This document shows, piece by piece, positions 18,672 to 27,079 of a stretch of DNA of 64,000 bases. Position 1 is the first letter of the stretch, and each line of letters begins with the position of its first letter. The stretch comes from Gibbsiella quercinecans (GTDB lineage: Bacteria; Pseudomonadota; Gammaproteobacteria; Enterobacterales; Enterobacteriaceae). Under the pieces are notes generated by a model that made no database searches, was not told where the DNA came from, and saw nothing but the letters and a program-made list of their open reading frames with translations. A program made the translations under genes and the position numbers. The stretch covers positions 4,154,001 through 4,218,000 of the forward strand of contig NZ_CP014136.1 of NCBI RefSeq assembly GCF_002291425.1, written 5' to 3'.

Positions 18672-19046
18672 TTAATTCACTGCATCATAGAAAGAGATTC
18701 TGTCGCCGACCTGTATATCTCTCGGTGGTATACCTGAAAGGTGGACAGTGCCCGGTAGTTCAGGCGCAACGGCCGCATCAAAACTCAAGGTAATATGGCC
18801 AAGCTGTTTTAAGTTGACGGTTGCTACATCGCCAACGGCCGTGATTGGGTAAATTACTTCATTTGTTTTCATAACCTGGCCAGGATTGAGTTCTGCTAAC
18901 AATTCTCCACGGTGATGAGTGGCACAGTACATCGCAATATCTGCGGGCACAGGTTCAGCAAAAAGAATTAATTTATTCTCCTGTAGGTAGTTAGCGACAT
19001 ATTTACCCACAGAACTTATCTGCAGATAATACAGCAACTGTGGCAT
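18672..19046 (-). CDS. PTS glucitol/sorbitol-type EIIA protein (orphan, SrlB-like)
   Basis: The 124-residue protein aligns along its length with E. coli SrlB: GELLAELNPG, YPITAVGDVATVNLKQLGH and PGTVHLSG are the shared blocks. The phosphorylated His of SrlB (in CFIHCHGEL) corresponds to His44 in CATHHRGEL. In classical systems EIIA-Gut takes phosphate from HPr and gives it to EIIB-Gut. Here no glucitol EIIC gene is present; the only EIIB is the N-terminal domain of the kinase at 20158-21876. The ATG follows the permease stop by one base and its AAGGAG lies inside that gene, indicating coupling. Confidence 0.9.
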   Translation of the reverse strand: MPQLLYYLQISSVGKYVANYLQENKLILFAEPVPADIAMYCATHHRGELLAELNPGQVMKTNEVIYPITAVGDVATVNLKQLGHITLSFDAAVAPELPGTVHLSGIPPRDIQVGDRISFYDAVN

Positions 19047-19047
19047 G

Positions 19048-20067
19048 CTATTTATCTCCTTTTGTTGTCCGTGGCGTCAAGCTCCCGGCTTTATCGTTTA
19101 TATCCCCTTTATTATTCACCGGTAGCTGGGCTCGCTGTTTAAGACGTTTGTCGAACCAGGCAACCAATATGGGCGCAGTTAACATGGTGATGATGCTTGC
19201 CGTAGCCAACTGGGCCGTTGCCGCATCGACAAAAACAGAAAGTGAGGTGTCCGCCTGCGCCACCATCGCTGGTGTCAACGCAGAACTGGCGGCGGTGGTG
19301 CCCAATGCCGCACCCAATGCGGTTTTCTTTTTAAGAAACAGGTTGTAAAGAAAGTAAAATAAAATGCCGGTCAGTGCGGAAATAATGCCAAGCACAATTC
19401 CGGAAAGGCCGGCGGTAAATACCGTACTAATGCTGGAGTTGGCGCCGATGGCAAATGACATAATGATGATAATCAGCGGCTGGGCCGAGGTGCACAGCTG
19501 TTTAAAACGATCATCCAGATTTCCCCATAGCATACCAATCAGTAGTGGGATCAGCATGGAGAGTAACGCGGCAAACGGGATATTGGCCAATCCGCTCACG
19601 CCAAGAACCATCATAGTGACAAAAGGGCCGTCCTTTATGCAAAATACCGAAATGGCCCCCGCATCGCTGGCATCACCATAGTTACTGCATAGTGCGATAT
19701 ACAGTGAGCTATTAGAGCTTGTCAGGCAGGCGATCAGCGCTAACGTTGAGATACCGAGGAAACCTGTCGCACCGAAAAATGTTCCTGCTGCCCATACGGC
19801 CAGCGCGCCAGCTAAACATTTTAGACATAATAGCACTGCCCCCTTATATAAGGGTAAACCGGCTTGTCGAATATTTATTGATGTACCGCAAATGAGTAGA
19901 AATATCCCCATCATTGCACTTGACCCGGCTTTAAACAAGGCGGTGGTAGGGCCGCCTATGGTCAATGCCTGAGGGAGAAATGTATTGATGAGTATGGCTG
20001 CAATCAATGGGATGATAATAAGACCGCCTGGTACCTTGTTCATTTTGTCGAAAATATTAATATTCAT
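19048..20067 (-). CDS. KdgT-family permease (2-keto-3-deoxygluconate transporter type)
   Basis: This 339-residue polytopic membrane protein of the KdgT family (about ten predicted helices) starts MNINIFDKMNKVPGGLIIIPLIAAILINTF, the family's N-terminal signature. The STLALIACLTSSNSSLYIAL and AAQADTSL-like C-terminal region also fit. KdgT of E. coli is a proton symporter for 2-keto-3-deoxygluconate. I start at the ATG at 20067 by alignment; an ATG four codons earlier is possible. Standing between PTS EIIA and an EIIB-containing kinase, it occupies the place of an EIIC, but KdgT is not a known PTS family. The substrate here is more likely a C4-C6 sugar acid. Confidence 0.88.
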   Translation of the reverse strand: MNINIFDKMNKVPGGLIIIPLIAAILINTFLPQALTIGGPTTALFKAGSSAMMGIFLLICGTSINIRQAGLPLYKGAVLLCLKCLAGALAVWAAGTFFGATGFLGISTLALIACLTSSNSSLYIALCSNYGDASDAGAISVFCIKDGPFVTMMVLGVSGLANIPFAALLSMLIPLLIGMLWGNLDDRFKQLCTSAQPLIIIIMSFAIGANSSISTVFTAGLSGIVLGIISALTGILFYFLYNLFLKKKTALGAALGTTAASSALTPAMVAQADTSLSVFVDAATAQLATASIITMLTAPILVAWFDKRLKQRAQLPVNNKGDINDKAGSLTPRTTKGDK

Positions 20068-20157
20068 AGGGCAACTCATGTATTGGATGTAGAAATGAAA
20101 CGACGTAATACATTCCAGACGACAACTACGTCGTTGAGTTTGTTTTGTTGTTTTTGA

Positions 20158-21876
20158 TTATTTTTGAGACTCTTTATAAATGTGTTCGATAATAGTGGTA
20201 ATAATATCTTCAGGGCCTGTTAATCCACCTTTGCCGACACAGATTACTCCAGCATATTCTCCGCCAATAATCCTTACCATGTCGGTTTGTGGAATCACAT
20301 AATCAATCATTTCGATTCCGGTTGCCCCTAACTCTTTAAGCACATTGACCATTGTGTCGCCGCCGGTCATATAGAGCCCTTTTATTTTACTGGATGAACA
20401 GCGCAAGACTTCACGGACGATACTGCCTAATCCTTTATTGATGTTTTCCGCCGCCTTGCCATGTGATAATCCAAACCGTTTTTCTTCTTCACTCAAGTTA
20501 AGCAAGCGTCCGGTTAATGCCGATTCGAAAACAAAAAGCGCATCCTGTTGTTCCGAGATAGACTGCTGTGCAAGGCGTACAACGCGATTTATTTCAATTT
20601 CAGCGGCATTTTCTCTATCTACCAGCAACTCGGCATCAACCGGAATGTGGCATACTCGATCATCATGGTCGATCAAATACTGTAATTGCTTTTTTGTCAC
20701 CGGCGTCGCGCTGCCAGCGATGAGCAGGATAGAGCCGCGTTGGTTTTCTTTGGCTTGCTGAGCCAGTGCAGCCTTCCGCGGTTCGCGCATTAATCCTCGC
20801 CGCATGGCAAGCCGCTCGGTAAAAGGGCCGGGATCAACGGCAAGTACATTCCAGTTGAGCGTAACGACGGCGCTGGCGACGGCGTCCACGTCTTCAATGG
20901 TAATTGCATCAACCACGATGACCCGTACACCACGCTGCTGCTGTTCTTGCAGATCCTGTTGAATTTGCTGTTCACCTTTCATCACCGAAGTTAATGCGAT
21001 ATGGCCAACCTGATGATGTGTTTGTGCTGCCAGCAAGCCTGGCACCCAGGATTCCGTGACTGGCGTGCGTACATCGTGCGCAACATCTGTTCGTGATAGC
21101 GCAACGGAGTCAATTACTGAATAGCCCCCCACCAGGATCCGCCGCGATTGCGGCATGGCAGGCACAACAATCGCCACCGTTTCCAGCGGTAACAATGCCA
21201 GCATCGCATCAATTTCAAAACCGATACCGCCGCGCAATGTGGTATCAATGCGTTTGGTAAAGTAATGAGCGCCGTGGGCTTTCAGTTGCTTCATTGCTGC
21301 GCTCACCTGTTGTTGCGCTTCCGCTTTCGGCAAAGAGCGGCTATCGCTACTAACTACCATTGCCGGATAATCAATCTCATTACAGGAAAGCGATTCGGTA
21401 TCGAAAAACGCCGCTGTTTTTAGGCCGCTGTGCGCAAGCAAAACGCCTACCGTTGTTGCGCCGGTTAAATCGTCGGCAACGATGCCCAGTTTCCCGCCTT
21501 CGCCCTGCGGCCAGACCATTTCAATACAGGCAGGCGTGACGCCAGAGACATAAATATCTTCACGGATATATTCTGCCAACGGCCCACTCTTTCCGGTTGG
21601 ATGCAGGTTCACCGTGGGGATTCCGCGTTTAGGATATAGCCCGCAGCGCAACGTGCCGCCACAGTCGATCACCACCAGCCCAATTTCCTCTTCCGGCGGC
21701 TCGCCATATTTGAACACGTCAACAGATGGCCAGCCGGTAAGTTCACTTAAGCGCTCCACCACAGGGGGGCAAAACCCGCCGGTAATGTAAGCTATCTTTT
21801 TTTCCCGGCTGATATCGATTGCCAGTGGCCCGCCCCAGCCCTTACAGCCTTTACTGATCAACAGATGTTTTTCCAT
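20158..21876 (-). CDS. Fusion: PTS glucitol-type EIIB domain + four-carbon acid sugar kinase (DUF1537)
   Basis: The protein has 572 residues. Residues 1-120 match the N-terminal EIIB part of E. coli Srl[16 protein letters not shown], the Cys motif [15 protein letters not shown] (Cys72 and Cys78), [13 protein letters not shown] and EDIYVSGV. After a linker of about ten residues, from 130 on, the DUF1537 kinase follows: [48 protein letters not shown] and, near the end, TGGDTM and [14 protein letters not shown]1537 enzymes phosphorylate C4 acids such as threonate and erythronate. I know of no described EIIB-kinase fusion. The ATG at 21876 is preferred (GAGGGA 7 bp upstream, matches SrlE start); an ATG at 21891 is also in frame. 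The EIIB could pass phosphate to a substrate or regulate the kinase. Confidence 0.92.
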   Translation of the reverse strand: MEKHLLISKGCKGWGGPLAIDISREKKIAYITGGFCPPVVERLSELTGWPSVDVFKYGEPPEEEIGLVVIDCGGTLRCGLYPKRGIPTVNLHPTGKSGPLAEYIREDIYVSGVTPACIEMVWPQGEGGKLGIVADDLTGATTVGVLLAHSGLKTAAFFDTESLSCNEIDYPAMVVSSDSRSLPKAEAQQQVSAAMKQLKAHGAHYFTKRIDTTLRGGIGFEIDAMLALLPLETVAIVVPAMPQSRRILVGGYSVIDSVALSRTDVAHDVRTPVTESWVPGLLAAQTHHQVGHIALTSVMKGEQQIQQDLQEQQQRGVRVIVVDAITIEDVDAVASAVVTLNWNVLAVDPGPFTERLAMRRGLMREPRKAALAQQAKENQRGSILLIAGSATPVTKKQLQYLIDHDDRVCHIPVDAELLVDRENAAEIEINRVVRLAQQSISEQQDALFVFESALTGRLLNLSEEEKRFGLSHGKAAENINKGLGSIVREVLRCSSSKIKGLYMTGGDTMVNVLKELGATGIEMIDYVIPQTDMVRIIGGEYAGVICVGKGGLTGPEDIITTIIEHIYKESQK

Positions 21877-21911
21877 ATCTCTGTCCCTCATATGCGCTTC
21901 GACGTCAGCGA

Positions 21912-22919
21912 TTAGTGATGTTTCATCTTCCAGTAACGTGCCGCTACCAGCGTGGACTCAAGCATACTGACGGTTCCAGCCTTACCGGTGCCGGCGATAT
22001 CGAAAGCGGTGCCGTGATCGACGGAACTGCGCATAAACGGTAGGCCGAAGGTAATCGTGATAGAGCGTTCAAAATCGAGCGTTTTGCAGGCGATGTGTCC
22101 CTGATCGTGGTAGAGAGACAAAATGGCATCGTAATTGCCCAGTTTCCCCAGGTGGAAAACAGAGTCGGCTGGGACTGGCCCAACGGCATTAATTCCCTGT
22201 TCCTGCGCGGCTTTCACTGCCGGAATCAGGTTGTCGGCCTCTTCGTGACCAAACAGACCGTTATCAGAACCATGTGGGTTGAGCGCTGCGACTGCAATAC
22301 GAGGATTGTTGATATTCAGCGCGGTAAATTCATGGTGGATCTGTTGTACGCAGGCCAAAACGCGTTCTTTATTGGCGTAGTCGCAGGCATCTTTCAATGC
22401 CATGTGGCGGCTGACAAAAAATACGCGCAGGTTATGGACATGGAACATGGTCAAACCGTAATCGGAATGTGTTTCCGTTTGGTAAATTTCGGTATGCCCT
22501 GGCAATTTACATCCTGCCAGCTTGATTGCCTCTTTGTGAATCGGTGCGGTGGACACCACGTCAATCACCCCGGCCATCCCTAACTCGATCGACTTCATCA
22601 CATAGTCCAGCGACATTTTGCCCGCGAGTTGCTGAACCTTACCCCATTCAATGCTTTCGCAGTCATATTCGCCGGTTTCCAGTACATCCAACGTTCCCCA
22701 ACGAAATAGTGCCTGCTTGGGATGGGTTATGTGATGAATGGGAAAGTCGCAACCCATAATCTTCATTGCTCTTTTAATAATCGGGACGGAGCCGATCAAA
22801 AAGGGTTTGCACTCGTCGTAAACGCTTTTATCCATCATGGTAGCGATCGTAATTTCCGGGCCGATCCCAGCAGGATCGCCAATAGTGATTGCTACAACGG
22901 GTTTTTTCTCTTGCGGCAT
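21912..22919 (-). CDS. pdxA2: PdxA2-type 4-phospho-threonate/erythronate dehydrogenase
   Basis: This is a 335-residue PdxA-family metal-dependent NAD dehydrogenase/decarboxylase. Family motifs are present: [13 protein letters not shown] at the start, [11 protein letters not shown] and [20 protein letters not shown], and [11 protein letters not shown]. Canonical PdxA acts in vitamin B6 synthesis. PdxA2 paralogues next to DUF1537 kinases convert 4-phospho-D-threonate or -erythronate to dihydroxyacetone phosphate and CO2, and that is the likely role here. It is the first gene of the minus-strand operon, with AGAGG before the ATG, 35 bp upstream of the kinase gene. Confidence 0.9.
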   Translation of the reverse strand: MPQEKKPVVAITIGDPAGIGPEITIATMMDKSVYDECKPFLIGSVPIIKRAMKIMGCDFPIHHITHPKQALFRWGTLDVLETGEYDCESIEWGKVQQLAGKMSLDYVMKSIELGMAGVIDVVSTAPIHKEAIKLAGCKLPGHTEIYQTETHSDYGLTMFHVHNLRVFFVSRHMALKDACDYANKERVLACVQQIHHEFTALNINNPRIAVAALNPHGSDNGLFGHEEADNLIPAVKAAQEQGINAVGPVPADSVFHLGKLGNYDAILSLYHDQGHIACKTLDFERSITITFGLPFMRSSVDHGTAFDIAGTGKAGTVSMLESTLVAARYWKMKHH

Positions 22920-23012
22920 CGTAGACCTCTCTTTAGTAGAAAATGCGTTTTGTTCATGTGTTCACATTGATATCATATGATCAAAACATTACTCTATGGT
23001 CAGAAAACCATC

Positions 23013-23028
23013 GGTGATTCAGGTCACA
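23013..23028. promoter_or_regulatory. Candidate CRP site in the divergent cassette promoter region
   Basis: GGTGA-TTCAGG-TCACA matches the CRP consensus TGTGA-N6-TCACA at nine of ten core bases. It lies in the 249-bp gap (22920-23168) between pdxA2 and the tpi-like gene. A second weaker TGTTC-N6-TCACA match lies near 22953-22970, and a half site ATGTGATC near 23060. The region is strongly A+T rich and should also hold the SorC-type operator. Catabolite control would fit the PTS content of the cassette. Confidence 0.6.
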
Positions 23029-23168
23029 TAAAAATAGCCAACTGATTATTTTTTGAAAAAATGTGATCTAACATATGTTCATTGCCTGATAAAAAGATCA
23101 AAAGCTTGAAATTAGAAGGCCTGTTATCACAGGTAACGTATTGAATTTATTGATATGGAGACCAGGAT

Positions 23169-23963
23169 ATGAAGCAAGTTTGGTTGGGAACCAGTTGGAA
23201 AATGAACAAACCGTTGTCTGATGCGATAGCATGGTGCGAAACGCTGGCCGAACAGCTACCGGCGCAGCTTCACCCACGTATTCAGCCTTTTTTTATTCCC
23301 CCTTTTACCGCAATTCACGCCGTCAGCTGTTTTCTGCAAGCGCGGCAGCTCCCTTGCCTGATTGGCGCGCAGAATGTGCATGAAGCAGAGAGCGGCGCCT
23401 GGACCGGCGAGATTTCCGCCAGCATGCTGGTGGAGGCGGGGGCGGCCTTGGTGGAACTGGGGCATTCCGAGCGCCGGGCGGCATTCAATGAGACAGATGC
23501 GGCAATTAATAAAAAGGTACATACGGTTTTGCGTCATGGTTTACGCCCTCTGGTTTGTATTGGTGACAGTGCCGATGAAAAACATTGGCAGGTGTCGCGC
23601 GAAACGGTGATTCGTCAGATGAAAATTGCGTTGCACGGCTTAACGGTTGAGCAGGCATTACAGACGTTGGTCGCCTATGAACCCGTATGGGCTATTGGTG
23701 AGCATGGCGTCCCGGCTACGCAAGAAGAGGCCAGCGAAATTCACCAGGCATTACGTCAGGCGTTGTGCGAAATGTTTGGGGAAAGCGCAGGTCAGCAAAT
23801 TCCCTTGCTCTATGGTGGGAGTGTCAATGCGGGCAATGCCATCGCATTGTTGGAACAGCCTGATATTGATGGATTATTCATCGGCCGTGCCGCATGGGAT
23901 GCAGCCGGTTATTGCAATATTGTGCAACGCGTTAAGCAGGAATTTATTCTTAAAACGCTGTAG
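23169..23963 (+). CDS. Triosephosphate isomerase-like protein (TpiA or L-erythrulose-1-P isomerase, EryH/LerI type)
   Basis: The protein has 264 residues, slightly longer than TpiA (255). TIM residues are kept: the catalytic Lys in WKMNK (Lys11), His in ELGHSERR, Glu in AYEPVWAIG, and the phosphate loop YGGSVNAGN. In erythritol and threitol pathways a TIM paralogue isomerises L-erythrulose-1-P to D-erythrulose-4-P, working with an RpiB paralogue like the one at 18185-18643. Alternatively it simply converts DHAP from PdxA2. GGAG and AGGA precede the ATG. It is transcribed away from pdxA2, with the regulator gene 35 bp downstream. Confidence 0.87.
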   Translation: MKQVWLGTSWKMNKPLSDAIAWCETLAEQLPAQLHPRIQPFFIPPFTAIHAVSCFLQARQLPCLIGAQNVHEAESGAWTGEISASMLVEAGAALVELGHSERRAAFNETDAAINKKVHTVLRHGLRPLVCIGDSADEKHWQVSRETVIRQMKIALHGLTVEQALQTLVAYEPVWAIGEHGVPATQEEASEIHQALRQALCEMFGESAGQQIPLLYGGSVNAGNAIALLEQPDIDGLFIGRAAWDAAGYCNIVQRVKQEFILKTL

Positions 23964-23982
23964 CATTAAGGAGATATCAGAA

Positions 23983-24006
23983 ATGGAAACGCAAAGCGAT
24001 GATTGA
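23983..24006 (+). other. Seven-codon frame overlapping the regulator start
   Basis: AAGGAG at 23969-23974 is well placed for the ATG at 23983, whose frame encodes METQSDD and stops at 24004-24006. The frame overlaps the regulator ATG at 23999 by a few bases. It may be a coupling minicistron, or the true regulator N-terminus displaced by a one-base change. The peptide joins smoothly to IEQDADYELL if the frame is shifted. Confidence 0.4.
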
Positions 24007-24961
24007 ACAAGACGCCGATTATGAACTTCTTACCGAAATTGCCGTGGCCTATTATGACCAGGAGCTGACTCAGGAAGAGATTGCGCAACGTTTTGGTATT
24101 TCGCGTATTAAAGTCAGCAGGTTGCTAAAGAAAGCTCGCATGGAAGGGATTGTCGAGATCAATGTAAAATACCACCCGGTATTTAGTTCGCAAATTGAGC
24201 AGCAATTCATTTCAAATTTTGGTATCAAACGCGCGTTAATCGCACTCGACCATCATGATGAAGATGAGCAACGCCAGCAGGTAGCGGCACTGGTCAGTAA
24301 TTACCTGTCGGGGATCCTGAAAAATGGCATGACCGTAACGGTCGGTCAGGGAAGGAACGTTGCCGCTGTGGCGAATCATGTAGGCATTTTTCCGGAACGT
24401 AATTGTCGCTTTATCTGCGGCATTGGCGGTACCAAGCGTGATAACCAGTTGATTGATGCCGACCATATCTGTCGGAATCTGGCGCGTAAATTTAACGGCT
24501 TTAACGAGACGCTATATTCCCCGGCATATGTTGAGACGCCGGAACTGCGCACGGCATTTATGCAAAATCGGCTGATTCAAGCCACGTTGGAGCAGGCGAG
24601 CAAAGCGGATATCGCCCTTATCGGGCTGGGTGATATGAATGAAAACAGCTTTATGGTGCAACTGGGGTGGTTCTCGCCGCAGGAGATTATTACCGCTCGG
24701 CAGGAACAGGGCGTCGTCGGTGATTTGGCCGGGTATAGTTTCTTTAATATTCAGGGCAAGCCGGTAGATACCGTGATGAACGATCGCGTCATTGGCTTGA
24801 GTTTGGAACAGTTGCGTTCAATTCCATGTGTTATTGCCATTGCTTCGGAAAGTACTAAAGCCACGGCGATACTCGGTGCACTTCGCTCTGGGGTTATCGA
24901 CGTACTGGCTACCAGTGCCTCAAATGCCCGCACCGTCATCAATTTGCAAAAGGCGCTCTGA
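23999..24961 (+). CDS. SorC/DeoR-type sugar-responsive transcriptional regulator
   Basis: The protein has 320 residues. The N-terminal HTH (ELTQEEIAQRFGISRIKVSRLLKKAR) is followed by the sugar-phosphate-binding SorC domain, with GQGRNVAAVANHV, CGIGGT, IGLGDMNEN and ASESTKATAILGALRSGVIDVLATS. EryD of erythritol operons belongs to the same family. It probably controls the two divergent units by sensing a phosphorylated intermediate. The ATG at 23999 lacks its own good Shine-Dalgarno sequence; the nearest strong one serves the overlapping short frame at 23983. Confidence 0.9.
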   Translation: MIEQDADYELLTEIAVAYYDQELTQEEIAQRFGISRIKVSRLLKKARMEGIVEINVKYHPVFSSQIEQQFISNFGIKRALIALDHHDEDEQRQQVAALVSNYLSGILKNGMTVTVGQGRNVAAVANHVGIFPERNCRFICGIGGTKRDNQLIDADHICRNLARKFNGFNETLYSPAYVETPELRTAFMQNRLIQATLEQASKADIALIGLGDMNENSFMVQLGWFSPQEIITARQEQGVVGDLAGYSFFNIQGKPVDTVMNDRVIGLSLEQLRSIPCVIAIASESTKATAILGALRSGVIDVLATSASNARTVINLQKAL

Positions 24962-25001
24962 ATCTGCATGTCTTATTGGTTATGCGCGATTCTGAAAGTA
25001 G

Positions 25002-25050
25002 AAGGGATACCCGTTATTTGCTCCCGATGAGCAAAGGTATCCCTTTTATT
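25002..25050. terminator. Terminator between the regulator gene and tktB
   Basis: Outer arms AAGGGATACC (25002-25011) and GGTATCCCTT (25036-25045) enclose an inner TTTGCTC/GAGCAAA stem. T-rich sequence follows (TTTTATTT). It lies between convergent genes and may work both ways. It marks the right end of the cassette. Confidence 0.8.
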
Positions 25051-25065
25051 TAGACGTGGCCGTAA

Positions 25066-27057
25066 TTACAGCAGTTTTTTCGCTTTGGCGACCACGTTTT
25101 CTACCGTAATGCCAAATTCTTTGAACAGCAGATCCGCCGGCGCCGATTCACCGAAGGTGGTCATGCCCACGACCGCACCGTTCAGGCCCACGTACTTGTA
25201 CCAGTAGTCCGCGATACCTGCTTCCACCGCCACCCGCGCGCTGACCGCCGCCGGCAGCACCGCTTCACGGTAGGCCGCATCCTGCTTGTCGAACGCATCG
25301 GTGGACGGCATGGAAACCACGCGCACCCGGCGCCCTGTCGCCGTCAGTTGCTCATAGGCGGCAACCGCCAGTTCCACTTCCGAACCGGTGGCGATCAGGA
25401 TCAGCTCCGGCTGCCCGTCGCTGTCTTTCAGCACGTAGCCGCCGCGGTATACGTTGGCCAGTTGTTCCGCCGTGCGCGGCTGCTGGGCCAGGTTTTGGCG
25501 CGAGAAAATCAGCGCCGTCGGGCCGTCGTTGCGCTCGATACCGTACTGCCAGGCCACCGCTGATTCCACCTGGTCGCACGGGCGCCAGGTGCTCATGTTC
25601 GGCGTCACCCGCAGGCTGGCCAACTGCTCGACCGGCTGGTGGGTCGGGCCGTCTTCACCCAGGCCGATGGAATCGTGGGTGTAGACAAACACGTTGCGCA
25701 GCTTCATCAGCGCCGCCATGCGCACCGCGTTGCGGGCATATTCCACAAACATCAGGAAGGTGGCCGAGTACGGCAGGAAACCGCCGTGCAGCGCAATGCC
25801 GTTGGTGATGGCGGTCATGCCGAACTCGCGCACCCCGTAGTGGATGTAGTTGCCGGCCAGGTCTTCGTTGATGGCTTTGGAGCCGGACCACATCGTCAGG
25901 TTGCTTGGTGCCAGGTCGGCGGAGCCGCCGAGGAACTCCGGCAGCACCTTGCCGAACGCTTCCAGCGTATTCTGCGAGGCCTTGCGGCTGGCGATGCTGG
26001 CCGGGTTGGCCTGCAGTTTTTCCACAAAGGCTTTGGCGTCCGCCTGCCAGCTGGCCGGCAGCTCGCCGCTCATGCGGCGTTTGAACTCGGCGGCCTGTTC
26101 CGGGAAGGCTTGCGCATAGGCGGCGAATTTGGCGTTCCAGGCGGCTTCACGGGCCTTGCCGGCTTCTTTGGCGTCCCACTGGGCGTAGATGTCCTGCGGG
26201 ATAACGAACGGCGGATAATTCCAGCCCAGTTTTTCACGGGTGGCGGCCACTTCGGCATCGCCCAGTGGGGCGCCGTGCGCATCGTGCGAGCCGGCCTTGT
26301 TCGGCGACCCGAAGCCAATCACGGTCTTGCACATCAGCAGCGACGGCTTGTCGGTCACCTGGCGGGCTTCTTCAATCGCCGCCTTGATGGCTGCGCTGTC
26401 GTGGCCGTCCACGCCGCGCACCACGTGCCAGCCGTAGGCTTCAAAACGTTTGGCGGTGTCGTCGGTGAACCAGCCGTCGATGTGGCCGTCGATAGAGATG
26501 CCGTTGTCATCGTAGAAGGCGGTCAGCTTGCCGAGCTTGAGTGTGCCGGCCAGCGAGCAGACTTCGTGGGAGATACCTTCCATCATGCAGCCGTCGCCCA
26601 TGAACACGTAGGTGTGGTGGTCGACGATGTCATGGCCCGGGCGGTTGAACTGCGCCGCCAGGGTGCGTTCGGCGATGGCGAAGCCGACGCCATTGGCGAT
26701 GCCCTGGCCCAGCGGCCCGGTGGTGGTTTCCACGCCTGGGGTGTAGCCGTATTCCGGGTGGCCCGGGGTTCTGGAATGCAACTGGCGGAAGTTTTCCAGC
26801 TCGCTCATCGGCAGGTCGTAGCCGGTGAGGTGCAGCAGGCTGTAAATCAGCATCGAGCCGTGGCCGTTGGAGAGCACGAAGCGGTCGCGGTCGGCCCAGT
26901 GCGGGTTGGTGGGGTTATGGTTAAGGTAATCACGCCACAGGACTTCGGCGATGTCCGCCATTCCCATAGGCGCGCCCGGGTGGCCGGATTTTGCTTTTTG
27001 CACGGCGTCCATGCTAAGTGCGCGGATCGCGTTGGCAAGGTCTTTACGTGAAGGCAT
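25066..27057 (-). CDS. tktB: Transketolase, housekeeping-position copy
   Basis: The 663-residue ThDP enzyme is almost identical to the product of 15181-17187. Its N-terminus [20 protein letters not shown] resembles E. coli TktB ([13 protein letters not shown]), and it stands 22 bp downstream of talA as tktB does in E. coli. So at least its 5' end is the ancestral copy. The 3' end, adjacent to the cassette regulator, reads [15 protein letters not shown]. ThDP-binding and substrate-binding motifs are all present. GGAGC lies 12 bp before the ATG. Confidence 0.95.
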   Translation of the reverse strand: MPSRKDLANAIRALSMDAVQKAKSGHPGAPMGMADIAEVLWRDYLNHNPTNPHWADRDRFVLSNGHGSMLIYSLLHLTGYDLPMSELENFRQLHSRTPGHPEYGYTPGVETTTGPLGQGIANGVGFAIAERTLAAQFNRPGHDIVDHHTYVFMGDGCMMEGISHEVCSLAGTLKLGKLTAFYDDNGISIDGHIDGWFTDDTAKRFEAYGWHVVRGVDGHDSAAIKAAIEEARQVTDKPSLLMCKTVIGFGSPNKAGSHDAHGAPLGDAEVAATREKLGWNYPPFVIPQDIYAQWDAKEAGKAREAAWNAKFAAYAQAFPEQAAEFKRRMSGELPASWQADAKAFVEKLQANPASIASRKASQNTLEAFGKVLPEFLGGSADLAPSNLTMWSGSKAINEDLAGNYIHYGVREFGMTAITNGIALHGGFLPYSATFLMFVEYARNAVRMAALMKLRNVFVYTHDSIGLGEDGPTHQPVEQLASLRVTPNMSTWRPCDQVESAVAWQYGIERNDGPTALIFSRQNLAQQPRTAEQLANVYRGGYVLKDSDGQPELILIATGSEVELAVAAYEQLTATGRRVRVVSMPSTDAFDKQDAAYREAVLPAAVSARVAVEAGIADYWYKYVGLNGAVVGMTTFGESAPADLLFKEFGITVENVVAKAKKLL
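25078..27012. repeat. Long direct repeat, copy B (inside tktB)
   Basis: This is the partner of 15196-17130: 1935 bp, same orientation, no gaps visible. Scattered single-base differences are mostly silent; Ala/Thr in NPANPHW versus NPTNPHW and Lys/Arg in HSKTPGH versus HSRTPGH are two coding ones. Confidence 0.88.
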
Positions 27058-27079
27058 AACGGTATAGTGCTCCAGATAA

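Noticed and set aside
18672-19046. Reading the EIIA-like gene as part of a normal sorbitol operon
   Set aside because: There is no srlA, srlE membrane part, sorbitol-6-phosphate dehydrogenase or GutM/GutR nearby. All neighbours point to C4 sugar-acid metabolism.
21912-22919. Calling this gene the housekeeping pdxA of vitamin B6 synthesis
   Set aside because: Its place beside a DUF1537 kinase and far from ksgA/apaH suits PdxA2; the housekeeping gene normally sits with surA and ksgA.
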